Program-made: the position numbers and the translations under genes
Assembly (NCBI GenBank): GCA_020832725.1
Contig: JAFIEC010000251.1
Coordinates: forward strand, 1 to 57,223
Length of the DNA stretch: 57,223 bases
Direction of reading: 5' to 3'
Source of the DNA: Paracoccaceae bacterium
GTDB lineage: Bacteria > Pseudomonadota > Alphaproteobacteria > Rhodobacterales > Rhodobacteraceae
The notes under the pieces: model-generated
The model's input: only the letters and a program-made list of their open reading frames with translations
The model's database searches: none
Told to the model about the DNA's origin: nothing
Part shown: positions 10,552 through 18,615 of the stretch, one piece after another
How positions within the stretch are numbered: the first letter of the stretch is position 1
Layout: each line of letters begins with the position of its first letter

Positions 10552-11184
10552 TCACCACTTCAGCAGCCGCGCTCCGGCCGCCGCCCCGATCAGGGTGACG
10601 ACGAGGGTCGCTGCCGCATAGGCTGGCAGGACGAACAGCGCTGCGTCCTGATCGCAATAGAGCGAATAGAGTGCCGCTGCGCCGCCGCCCGCTGCACATC
10701 CGCCCATGGCGCCGACAAGTCCCGGGCGCAGCGCCGCACCAGCCGAGAGTGACCACAGAACCGCTGCCAGAAGGGGCAGCGAAAGGGCCGGGATCGACAC
10801 CAGGCAGATGAGCAGGCTTGGCGTGGAAAGCGCGTCAGCAAGCCCGGAGAGCCCGCCACCCGCAAGCGCCTGTGCCAGGGCCGCGATCAGCGCCGCCACG
10901 AACAGGGCAAGGGCCGAGACGCGCATGACCGGCCGCGCGCCCGGTCGCGCCCATTCAACGCACACCGCCCACGCAAGCACTGCCAGAACCAGCGGCACCA
11001 GTGTCTTCAACACCGTGAGCGAGGCAAGAGCGGCGGCGATGTCGGGCCGGGGCCCCCAGACCAGGGCAAATGCCACCGCCGCGACGCCGATACCGAGGGG
11101 CAGCGCACGCGCCAGCCGCTGGCCTGCGGTTGGCCCGGGCCGCGTGTCGGCGGCCAGCGCCGCGATGAGGCCTTCGGTCTTCAT
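10552..11184 (-). CDS. nrsF: NrsF/DUF1109-type multi-TM anti-sigma factor
   Basis: Six-TM-like 210 aa protein, [18 protein letters not shown]...; ATGA-type overlap with the upstream ECF sigma gene. Confidence 0.8.
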   Translation of the reverse strand: MKTEGLIAALAADTRPGPTAGQRLARALPLGIGVAAVAFALVWGPRPDIAAALASLTVLKTLVPLVLAVLAWAVCVEWARPGARPVMRVSALALFVAALIAALAQALAGGGLSGLADALSTPSLLICLVSIPALSLPLLAAVLWSLSAGAALRPGLVGAMGGCAAGGGAAALYSLYCDQDAALFVLPAYAAATLVVTLIGAAAGARLLKW

Positions 11185-11729
11185 TCGATCATCCTTTCAC
11201 GCAACCGGGCGATGGATTTCAGCGCACGGTGCAGGGCGACACGGACCGCCCCTTCCGACATGTCCAGACGGGTCGCGGTTTCGGTCGCCGTCTCGCCGCG
11301 CAATCCGAAGGCACGCACGATCTCGGCCGCCCTCGGATCGAGCCTGCCCAGCACCTTCTCCATGTCGTGTCCGGCAAGCGGATCGGGACCCTCCTCTGCC
11401 GGGAGCATCTCGGCGAAGTCATCGAGCGGCAGATCGACACGCGCGCCGCGAGCGCGAAAGGCATCGACCACCTTGTGCCGCGCGATGGCATAGAGCCACG
11501 GCCGCAGCGGGGCATCTTCGCGCCATGTCTGCCGCTTGAGGTGAATGGCCAGAAGCACCTCCTGCAACACGTCCTCGCATGCCTCCGGCCCCAGTTGGTT
11601 GCCGCGCGCCCTGACGACCTTGCGCAGGACCGGCGCGATCTCGCGCAGCAGACGGCCGTAAGCCGCAGCGTCGCCGCGGTTCGCGGCACGCATCAGGTCG
11701 TCCCATCCATCGGCGCGGCCTGTCGTCAC
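11181..11729 (-). CDS. sigF: RNA polymerase ECF sigma factor (SigF-like)
   Basis: Region 2/4 signatures ([79 protein letters not shown]); GTG start at 11729. Confidence 0.88.
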   Translation of the reverse strand: MTTGRADGWDDLMRAANRGDAAAYGRLLREIAPVLRKVVRARGNQLGPEACEDVLQEVLLAIHLKRQTWREDAPLRPWLYAIARHKVVDAFRARGARVDLPLDDFAEMLPAEEGPDPLAGHDMEKVLGRLDPRAAEIVRAFGLRGETATETATRLDMSEGAVRVALHRALKSIARLRERMIE

Positions 11730-11740
11730 TCACTCACCTG

Positions 11741-11766
11741 TTCGGTCCCGGGCGGCCATACGTTAC
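11741..11766 (-). promoter_or_regulatory. Candidate SigF-type promoter of sigF-nrsF: GTAACG-N16-CGAA
   Basis: Minus strand: GTAACG (11766-11761), 16 nt, CGAA (11744-11741), just upstream of the GTG start at 11729. Confidence 0.6.
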
Positions 11767-11822
11767 GCCAGCCGGGCGGAAATTGTCCTGTGGATTGCAC
11801 GGATCACGTCACCGTGACCTGT

Positions 11823-11848
11823 GTAACGCCGGCGCGTCTCTGCCCGTC
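11823..11848 (+). promoter_or_regulatory. Candidate SigF-type promoter of buf operon: GTAACG-N16-CGTC
   Basis: Plus strand: GTAACG (11823-11828), 16 nt, CGTC (11845-11848), upstream of bufA; same -35 hexamer and spacer as the divergent sigF motif. Confidence 0.6.
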
Positions 11849-11896
11849 CTGTTGTTCGGGACCGCCTTTCTGCGCCCGGACAACAGGAGAATACCC

Positions 11897-12208
11897 ATGC
11901 ACACGAAATCCCTCGCCCTGCCGCTTGCGGCATCCATCGCCGCGGCCCTCAGCCTGTCTGCAGGCCATGTGCAGGCCCAGTCGGCCACGATGGAGAAATG
12001 CTTCGGCGTCTCGCCGGCCGGTGAGAACGATTGCGCCGCCGGGCCGGGCACCACATGCGCGGGCACTTCGACCGTCGATTTCCAGGGCAACGCCTGGACA
12101 CTGGTGCCCACGGGCACCTGCACCGAGATCGACCTGCCCGCGATGGCAGACGGCACGCCGCGCATGGGCTCGCTGGAAGAACTCGAGCGCGACCTTCCGC
12201 CCGCATGA
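11897..12208 (+). CDS. bufA1: BufA1-type bufferin precursor (DUF2282 family), signal peptide plus four-Cys core
   Basis: [56 protein letters not shown]...[17 protein letters not shown]; followed by DUF692 and DUF2063 genes. Start chosen at 11897, not the ORF-track 11783. Confidence 0.85.
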   Translation: MHTKSLALPLAASIAAALSLSAGHVQAQSATMEKCFGVSPAGENDCAAGPGTTCAGTSTVDFQGNAWTLVPTGTCTEIDLPAMADGTPRMGSLEELERDLPPA

Positions 12209-12214
12209 CCCAAT

Positions 12215-12244
12215 GCCCGGGGCGGGCGCATTCCCGCCCCGGGC
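12215..12244 (+). other. Perfect 12-bp intercistronic stem-loop between bufA and bufB
   Basis: GCCCGGGGCGGG-cgcatt-CCCGCCCCGGGC; no U-tract follows. Confidence 0.8.
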
Positions 12245-12262
12245 GGCGACAGGATGGTTTCC

Positions 12263-13108
12263 ATGACGCAACTTCCCGCCACCGCCGGGCTTGGCTTCAA
12301 GCCTGCCCATTTCCAGGAGATCGCCGCAGCGCCCGGCGCTGTCGGCTTTTTCGAGGTTCATGCCGAGAACTACATGGGCGCGGGCGGCGCGCCCCATGCG
12401 ATGCTGTCACATCTGCGAAGCATTGGCGCGCTGTCCATCCATGGCGTGGGTCTGTCGATCGGAGGCGCGGGGGGCCTGGACCGGGCGCACCTCGCCCGTG
12501 TCAGGGAATTGCTCGACCGCTATCAGCCCGAGAGCTTTTCCGAACACCTCGCGTGGTCGAGCCACGGCGCGGCCTGGCTGAACGACCTTCTGCCGCTGCC
12601 CTATACCTCGGCGACGCTGGCCTGCGTCTGTGATCATGTCGATGCGGTGCAGCAGGGCCTTGGGTGCCGCATCCTGCTGGAGAACCCGGCAACCTATCTC
12701 ACTTTCGCGGCCTCGACCTGGGCCGAGACCGATTTTCTTGCCGAGATCGCCCGGCGCACCGGTTGCGGGCTCCTGCTCGATATCAACAACGTGTTCGTCT
12801 CGGCGACGAACCACCGCTTTGACCCTCGTGTCTATCTGGCGACGTTCCCGCTGCATGCCGTGGGAGAGATCCATCTCGGCGGGCATGACAGAGAGGAACT
12901 GCCTTCGGGCCCGCTGCTCATCGACAGCCACGGCAATGCGGTCGCGGACCCGGTCTGGTCGCTCTATGCCGAGGTGATCGCCCGGACGGGTCCGGTCGCG
13001 ACGCTTGTCGAATGGGACACCGACGTGCCCGCGTTCCCCGTGCTGCTGGCCGAGGCCAGCAGGGCCAACGCGATCCTGCGGGCAGGGGGGCGCGCGCATG
13101 CGGCCTGA
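12263..13108 (+). CDS. bufB: BufB-type multinuclear non-heme iron oxidative enzyme (MNIO, DUF692)
   Basis: [14 protein letters not shown]...HGVGLSIGG...EHLAW...LLENP...[15 protein letters not shown]...EIHLGGHD motifs; start 12263 preferred for SD spacing, alternative ATG 12254. Confidence 0.9.
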   Translation: MTQLPATAGLGFKPAHFQEIAAAPGAVGFFEVHAENYMGAGGAPHAMLSHLRSIGALSIHGVGLSIGGAGGLDRAHLARVRELLDRYQPESFSEHLAWSSHGAAWLNDLLPLPYTSATLACVCDHVDAVQQGLGCRILLENPATYLTFAASTWAETDFLAEIARRTGCGLLLDINNVFVSATNHRFDPRVYLATFPLHAVGEIHLGGHDREELPSGPLLIDSHGNAVADPVWSLYAEVIARTGPVATLVEWDTDVPAFPVLLAEASRANAILRAGGRAHAA

Positions 13109-13850
13109 CCCCACCCAGATGGCGGCTCAGGCGGCATTTCGGAACGCGCTGTGGCAGGATGCGCCCCCGGATGGCCTGTCCGCGCCCGACCCGGAGGAAA
13201 TCCCGCGCCGCTTTGCCGTCTACCGCAACAACGTCCATCATGGGCTGTCGCAGGCGCTGGCGGCGCGGTTTCCCGTGGTCGAGCGTCTGCTGGGCACCGA
13301 CTTCTTTGGAGCGATGGCCCGTGCATTCATCAAGCACGCGCCGCCCCCCGATCCGGTTCTGCTGCGCTGGGGCGCGGCGTTGCCCTGCTTTCTGGAGGGA
13401 TTTCCGCCGGTGGGGCATCTGCCCTGGCTGGCGGATGTCGCACGGCTGGAGCTGATGCGCGGGCGGGCCTACCATGCCGCCGACGCAGAGCCGATCAGGC
13501 CCGGGGCCCTTGCCACGACCGATCCCGAGCGCCTGATCCTCGGGCTGCACCCTTCGGTGACGCTCTTCGCCTCTGACTATCCGGCGGTCACGATCTGGCG
13601 GATGAACACGGCCCCGGACCCGTCCCATGCCGTGCTCAAGGCCCGGCCGGAGCATGCCCTGATCGCCCGCAGCCCCGATTTCGCGATCGTCACGGAGACG
13701 CTCGACGAAGCGACGCATGGCGTGCTTGCCGCGCTGGCCACGGGCGCGCCGCTGGGGCGTGCCGCGACCCGAACCGACCCCACCGCAGCGCTCACGCTGC
13801 TTCTGCGCCATGGTCTGATCGTGGCTGCAAGGACAGGAGATCCGACATGA
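13098..13850 (+). CDS. bufC: BufC/HvfC-type partner protein (DUF2063, putative DNA-binding N-terminal domain)
   Basis: [30 protein letters not shown]...; overlaps the bufB end. Confidence 0.85.
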   Translation: MRPDPTQMAAQAAFRNALWQDAPPDGLSAPDPEEIPRRFAVYRNNVHHGLSQALAARFPVVERLLGTDFFGAMARAFIKHAPPPDPVLLRWGAALPCFLEGFPPVGHLPWLADVARLELMRGRAYHAADAEPIRPGALATTDPERLILGLHPSVTLFASDYPAVTIWRMNTAPDPSHAVLKARPEHALIARSPDFAIVTETLDEATHGVLAALATGAPLGRAATRTDPTAALTLLLRHGLIVAARTGDPT

Positions 13851-14341
13851 CCACCGCCGCCGACACCGCCCGCCCCGGCATCGCCATGCGCGCCACAGCG
13901 CTGATCCGCCGCATCAATGCGATGGGCGGCCATATCCCCCGGGATGGTGTCATGCTGGCCGCGCGGGTATTTCCCGCCGTCGTGTTCTGGCAATCGGCCC
14001 GCACCAAGGTCGACGGTTTCACCATCAAGGATTCGACCTTCTTCCTGTTCGAGAATGTCTATGCGTTGCCGGTGATCCCGTCTGCCTGGGCTGCCGTTGT
14101 GGCCACGCTGGCCGAGCATGCCCTGCCTGTCCTGCTGGTTCTCGGGCTTCTGTCACGGATGTCGGCCCTCGGACTTCTGGTGATGACGGCGGTGATCCAG
14201 TTTCTCGTCTTTCCGGGCGCCTGGGTGACCCATGGGTTGTGGGCGGTGGCGTTGCTTGTGGTTCTGGGCCAGGGGCCGGGCCGACTCTCGCTGGATCACC
14301 TGCTTGGCCTCGATCGGTGTGGCACGCAGGAGAAGCACTAG
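13847..14341 (+). CDS. DoxX family membrane protein (BufD-like)
   Basis: Small 4-TM protein with DoxX features ([19 protein letters not shown]...VYALPVIPS...[16 protein letters not shown]); 4-bp overlap with bufC. Confidence 0.82.
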   Translation: MTTAADTARPGIAMRATALIRRINAMGGHIPRDGVMLAARVFPAVVFWQSARTKVDGFTIKDSTFFLFENVYALPVIPSAWAAVVATLAEHALPVLLVLGLLSRMSALGLLVMTAVIQFLVFPGAWVTHGLWAVALLVVLGQGPGRLSLDHLLGLDRCGTQEKH

Positions 14342-14661
14342 GGCCGGGTCGACAGGTTTCTGTTCCCGCATTCGGCGGAATCCTGCTGCCGTGATTCTGT
14401 CGGTGTCCCGTGTCGGCGTCCCGCAGTGGGTGCTTTGCGCACCCTTGATGGCCATCAGCATGACATGAACGCCGGAATTCCGGCCGATCGCCCGCTGCCC
14501 GCTTGTGCCGGCAGGGCTGGGAAAAGCCGCGTTGGCGGGCGCGCGCGCTTGTCTGAAAGAGGGCGGCAGGGGAGAGGAGCCTTGACAGAACGCTCGTTCA
14601 GATATTTTCTAGATATACCAGATCAAGACTTGGGGCGATCAACGCCCGCAGGGAGGAAGAC

Positions 14662-15741
14662 ATGAAAACCAATCGTCGTCGTCTGCTGACGACTGTCGCT
14701 GCTGGTGCAGCGGCATCGGCCCTTGCCGCGCCCGCAGTGGCCCAGACCCGCCGCGTGCGGTGGAACTGCCCCACAAGCTGGCCGCCGCGCCTGCTGCTGC
14801 AGGATGCCCCCCGCATCCTCTCGGAGCGGCTGAACGAAATGACCGATGGCGGCTTCGAGATCCGTGTCTATCCGGCGGGCGAGATCGTGCCGCCGCTGGA
14901 GGTGTTCGACGCGGTGTCCGCCGGCACGGTGGAGTGTTCCCATTCATGGGGTGGCTACTACATCGGCAAGCGCAATGCGATCGCCATCGACGGGGGCCTG
15001 CCTTATGGTCTCAACCCTGCCCAGCACACCGCCTGGTGGATGTCGGGCGGCGGCAAGGAGGCAATGGCCCCGGTCTATGAAGAATTCAACATGATCAACT
15101 TCCTGTGCGGCGATACCGACGCGCAGATGGGGGGCTGGTTCAACCGGGAGATCAACTCTGTCTCGGATCTGGCGGGCATGCGGCTGCGCATCGCGGGGCT
15201 TGCCGGGCGGATGTTCACCGAGATGGGAGCCTCCACCCAGCTGATCCCCGGCGGCGAGATCCTGACCGCGATGGAGCGGGGGGTGATCGACGGGCTGCAG
15301 TTCAACAACCCCTTCGACGATCTGGCGCTGGGGCTGCACCGGGTGTCGCGCTATTACTACTACCCCTGCTTCCAGCATCCGTCGGCGCCGCTGTCGCTTT
15401 ATGTCAACCGCGCTTCCTATGAAGCGCTCCCGGCGGAATACCAGAAGGCGCTCGAGGTGGCCTGTTCGGCCACCCATGCCGAGCATGTGGCCTTCTCGCA
15501 GGCGCAGGACGCGGCTGCCTATGCTCGCATTCGTGCGGAAGGCGCGAATTTCGAGGTGCGTCCCTTCCCCGACGACGTGATGGAGCTGGCCCGCGAGGTC
15601 AACGACCGGATCGTGACGCAATTCGCCGACGAGGATCCGCATTTCGCCCGCATCTACCCGGGCTGGAAGCAGTTCCTCGATGATATGCTTGCGTTCAACT
15701 ACATGACGCGGTTCTCCTTCGACCGTTTCGTGCACGCCTGA
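14662..15741 (+). CDS. TRAP transporter substrate-binding protein (DctP/TakP-like)
   Basis: N-terminal RRRLL twin-arginine-like signal; WNCPTSWPPRLLLQDAPRILSERLNEMTDGGFEIRVYPAGEIV...; next to DctQ and DctM. Confidence 0.92.
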   Translation: MKTNRRRLLTTVAAGAAASALAAPAVAQTRRVRWNCPTSWPPRLLLQDAPRILSERLNEMTDGGFEIRVYPAGEIVPPLEVFDAVSAGTVECSHSWGGYYIGKRNAIAIDGGLPYGLNPAQHTAWWMSGGGKEAMAPVYEEFNMINFLCGDTDAQMGGWFNREINSVSDLAGMRLRIAGLAGRMFTEMGASTQLIPGGEILTAMERGVIDGLQFNNPFDDLALGLHRVSRYYYYPCFQHPSAPLSLYVNRASYEALPAEYQKALEVACSATHAEHVAFSQAQDAAAYARIRAEGANFEVRPFPDDVMELAREVNDRIVTQFADEDPHFARIYPGWKQFLDDMLAFNYMTRFSFDRFVHA

Positions 15742-15746
15742 GCGCC

Positions 15747-15808
15747 GGGGCCGCGCGGCCCCCTTCCGGGCGCGCCCTCCGCCCACCGTTTGGCCGAGGG
15801 GCGCGCCC
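15747..15808 (+). other. Two tandem GC-rich stem-loops between dctP and dctQ
   Basis: GGGGCC-GCGC-GGCCCC (15747-15762); GGGCGCGCCCTC (15768-15779) pairing with GAGGGGCGCGCCC (15796-15808) with one bulge. Confidence 0.65.
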
Positions 15809-15830
15809 TTGCATACCGGGGAGGAGCACC

Positions 15831-16376
15831 ATGCACGCCCTGCTGCGGCTGGCCGATGTCATCGACTGGATCAACGAGCGCGTCGGCAGGGTCGCGATGT
15901 GGCTTGTGCTCGTGATGATCCTCGTGGGGTTCTTCAATGCCGTGCTGCGCTACGGCGGGCGCTGGATCGGAATTAACCTGACCTCGAACATGAGTGTCGA
16001 GGCGCAATGGTACATGTTCAGCCTCGTGTTCCTGCTGATGGCGGCCTATACACTCCGCCGCGATCAGCATGTGCGGGTGGATGTCCTGTATGGCCGTCTG
16101 TCCGACAGGGGGCGGGCGTGGGTCAACCTTCTGGGCGGGATCTTCTTCCTGCTCCCGTTCTGTGCGCTGATCTTCTACGTCTCCTATCCTTTCGTCGCCT
16201 CCTCGCTCCGTATCCGCGAGATGTCGCCGGACCCGGGCGGATTGCCACGATGGCCGATCAAGTTGATGATACCCATCGCTTTCGGGCTGCTGACGCTGCA
16301 GGGCCTGTCGATGGTCATTCGCTCGGCGGGCACTCTGGCCGGTCATGGCTCGGCCTTTCGCGACAGGAATTCATGA
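15831..16376 (+). CDS. TRAP transporter small permease (DctQ)
   Basis: 4-TM protein between DctP and DctM; DQHVRVDVLYGRLSDRGRAWVN motif. Confidence 0.9.
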   Translation: MHALLRLADVIDWINERVGRVAMWLVLVMILVGFFNAVLRYGGRWIGINLTSNMSVEAQWYMFSLVFLLMAAYTLRRDQHVRVDVLYGRLSDRGRAWVNLLGGIFFLLPFCALIFYVSYPFVASSLRIREMSPDPGGLPRWPIKLMIPIAFGLLTLQGLSMVIRSAGTLAGHGSAFRDRNS

Positions 16377-16377
16377 T

Positions 16378-17706
16378 ATGGAAGGCTGGCTTGGCCTCGC
16401 AATGTTCGCCACGGTGCTGGCGCTGATCTTCACGGGTTTTCCTGTGGCCTTTGTCCTGGGCGGAGTCACGCTTCTGTTCATGGGCCTTGGCATGGCCATC
16501 GGCGAGTTCAACTTCATCTTCATGCAGGCCCTGCCCCAGCGGGTCTTTGGATTGATGCAGAACTTCACCATCCTGGCGGTGCCGTTCTTCATCTTCATGG
16601 GCATGGTGCTGGAGCGCGCGCGTCTGGCCGAGGACCTCCTGTCCACGGCAGGCATGCTGTTTGGCAAGATGCGCGGCGGCGTGGCCATCGGCGTGGTGGT
16701 GATCGGCACGCTGCTGGCGGCCTCCACCGGCGTGATCGGGGCGACCGTGGTGGCCATGGGGCTGATCTCGCTGCCGGTGATGCTGCGCTACAAGTATCAG
16801 AACACCCTCGCCACCGGCGTGATCGCGGCGGCGGGATCACTGGGCCAGATCGTGCCGCCCTCGATCGTGCTGATCGTGCTGGGCGACCAGCTGGGCGTTT
16901 CTGTGGGCGACCTGTTCATGGGGGCCATGCTTCCGGGGCTCATGCTGGCCGGTCTCTATGTGCTCTATATTGCGGGCTATGCGATGCTGCGGCCCGATCT
17001 TGCCCCGGCGCTGCCGCCCGAGGAACTGGACGCCTTTCGTGGCCGGGCCCTGGGGTTGCGCGTGCTGCGGGTGCTGGTGCCGCCGCTGGTTCTGATCGTG
17101 GCGGTTCTGGGCTCGATCTTTGCCGGTATCGCCACGCCGACCGAGGCGGGTGCCGTGGGGGCTGTGGGCGCGATGCTGCTGGCCGCGCTGAACGGACGCA
17201 TGAGCTGGGGGCTTCTGCGCGAGGCGGTGCGGACCACGGGCATGCTGACCAGCATGGTGATGCTCATCCTCGTGGGGGCGACGGCATTCGCTCTTGTCTT
17301 CCGCGGTCTCGATGGCGACTGGCTGATGCGCGACCTGCTGACCTCGCTTCCCGGAGAGGTCGTCGGCTTCCTGATCTTCAGCATGGTGCTGGTGTTCATC
17401 CTCGGATTCTTCATCGACTTCTTCGAGATCGTGTTCATCGTCGTGCCGATCCTGCTGCCGGCGGCGATGTTCCTGCAGGTCGATCTTGTCTGGTATGGCA
17501 TCCTGATCGCGCTGGTGATCCAGACGAGTTTTCTCACCCCGCCGTTCGGCTTTGCGCTGTTCTACCTGCGCGGGGTGACGCCACCCGAGATCACCACAGT
17601 GGAAATCTACCGCGGGGTGGTGCCCTTCATCGCCATCCAGGTCTTTGCCGTGGTGGTTGTGTTCATGTATCCTCAGCTTGTGCTCTGGCTGCCCTCGCTG
17701 CGCTAG
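16378..17706 (+). CDS. TRAP transporter large permease (DctM)
   Basis: Hydrophobic 12-TM-like protein, GFPVAFVLGGVTLLF..., GQIVPPSIVLIVLGDQ, TPTEAGAVGA. Confidence 0.93.
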   Translation: MEGWLGLAMFATVLALIFTGFPVAFVLGGVTLLFMGLGMAIGEFNFIFMQALPQRVFGLMQNFTILAVPFFIFMGMVLERARLAEDLLSTAGMLFGKMRGGVAIGVVVIGTLLAASTGVIGATVVAMGLISLPVMLRYKYQNTLATGVIAAAGSLGQIVPPSIVLIVLGDQLGVSVGDLFMGAMLPGLMLAGLYVLYIAGYAMLRPDLAPALPPEELDAFRGRALGLRVLRVLVPPLVLIVAVLGSIFAGIATPTEAGAVGAVGAMLLAALNGRMSWGLLREAVRTTGMLTSMVMLILVGATAFALVFRGLDGDWLMRDLLTSLPGEVVGFLIFSMVLVFILGFFIDFFEIVFIVVPILLPAAMFLQVDLVWYGILIALVIQTSFLTPPFGFALFYLRGVTPPEITTVEIYRGVVPFIAIQVFAVVVVFMYPQLVLWLPSLR

Positions 17707-17717
17707 GAGGCCCGTCC

Positions 17718-18611
17718 GTGTCCGCCGATGCTCCTGCCGATACGCCCGCACCACGTGCGCCGCTTACCGTTCCCGATCTGCGCCGCGCCAAGCAGGAGGG
17801 ACGCAAGATCGCCATGATCTCGGTCCCCGACTACCCCATGGCGCTTTGGGCCGAGCGGGCGGGGGCGGATATGGTCGTGGTGGGCGACAGCCTGGGGATG
17901 ACGGTCTATGGCCACGCCAACACCCTTCCGGTGACACTGGAGCAGATGATCGCCCATACTGCGGCCGTGCGCCGGGGGGCACCGCGCACCTTCTGCCTGG
18001 TGTCCATGCCCTACGGCTCCTATGCCACGCCCGAGATCGCGGTCACCTCGGCCCTGCGCCTGATGAAGGAGGGGGGCGCGGATGCGGTCAAGATGCAGGG
18101 GGGGCGCGAAAAGGCCGATATCGTCGCCGCCATCGCCGCCTCCGGGGTTCCTGTGATGAGCCATGTGGGGATGTGCCCGCACATGATGCACCATTATGGC
18201 GGCTTCAAGCTCCAAGGTCGCACTGCAGCCGAGGCGCTGGCGCTGATCGAGGACGGCCGCGCTGTCGAGGCCGCGGGCGCCATCGGCTTCGAGATCGAGG
18301 CCGTGCCCGCGCCGGTCGCCCGGGCGATCGACGCTGCGGTGTCGTGCTTTACCTTCGGCATCGGCGCTGGTCCGGCCTGCACCGGCCAGATCCTGCTGGG
18401 CGCCGACCTCATGGGAGCCTTCGACGCCTTCAAGCCCAAGTTCGCCAAGCGCTATGCCGATGTGAACATGATCGCCCGGAAGGCATTCGACGACTATATC
18501 GCGGATGTGCGCAGCGGCGGGTTTCCGGATGCCGATCATTCCTATGGGATGAAGCCCGAGGAAGAGGCGGCGCTGGCCGAGGCGCTGGCGCGCCACGACA
18601 GGAAGGCCTGA
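17718..18611 (+). CDS. Ketopantoate hydroxymethyltransferase (PanB) family protein with substituted metal ligands
   Basis: VVVGDSLGMTVYGHANTLPVT...AAVRRGAP...YATPE...VKMQGG...FGIGAGPACTGQILLGADLMG; positions of E. coli D84 and E114 are Ser and Gln. Confidence 0.85.
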   Translation: MSADAPADTPAPRAPLTVPDLRRAKQEGRKIAMISVPDYPMALWAERAGADMVVVGDSLGMTVYGHANTLPVTLEQMIAHTAAVRRGAPRTFCLVSMPYGSYATPEIAVTSALRLMKEGGADAVKMQGGREKADIVAAIAASGVPVMSHVGMCPHMMHHYGGFKLQGRTAAEALALIEDGRAVEAAGAIGFEIEAVPAPVARAIDAAVSCFTFGIGAGPACTGQILLGADLMGAFDAFKPKFAKRYADVNMIARKAFDDYIADVRSGGFPDADHSYGMKPEEEAALAEALARHDRKA

Positions 18612-18615
18612 GCCC

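Noticed and set aside
14428-14444. GGGTGC-TTTGC-GCACCC hairpin after the DoxX gene as a terminator
   Set aside because: Short 6-bp stem and no U-tract; too weak to call.
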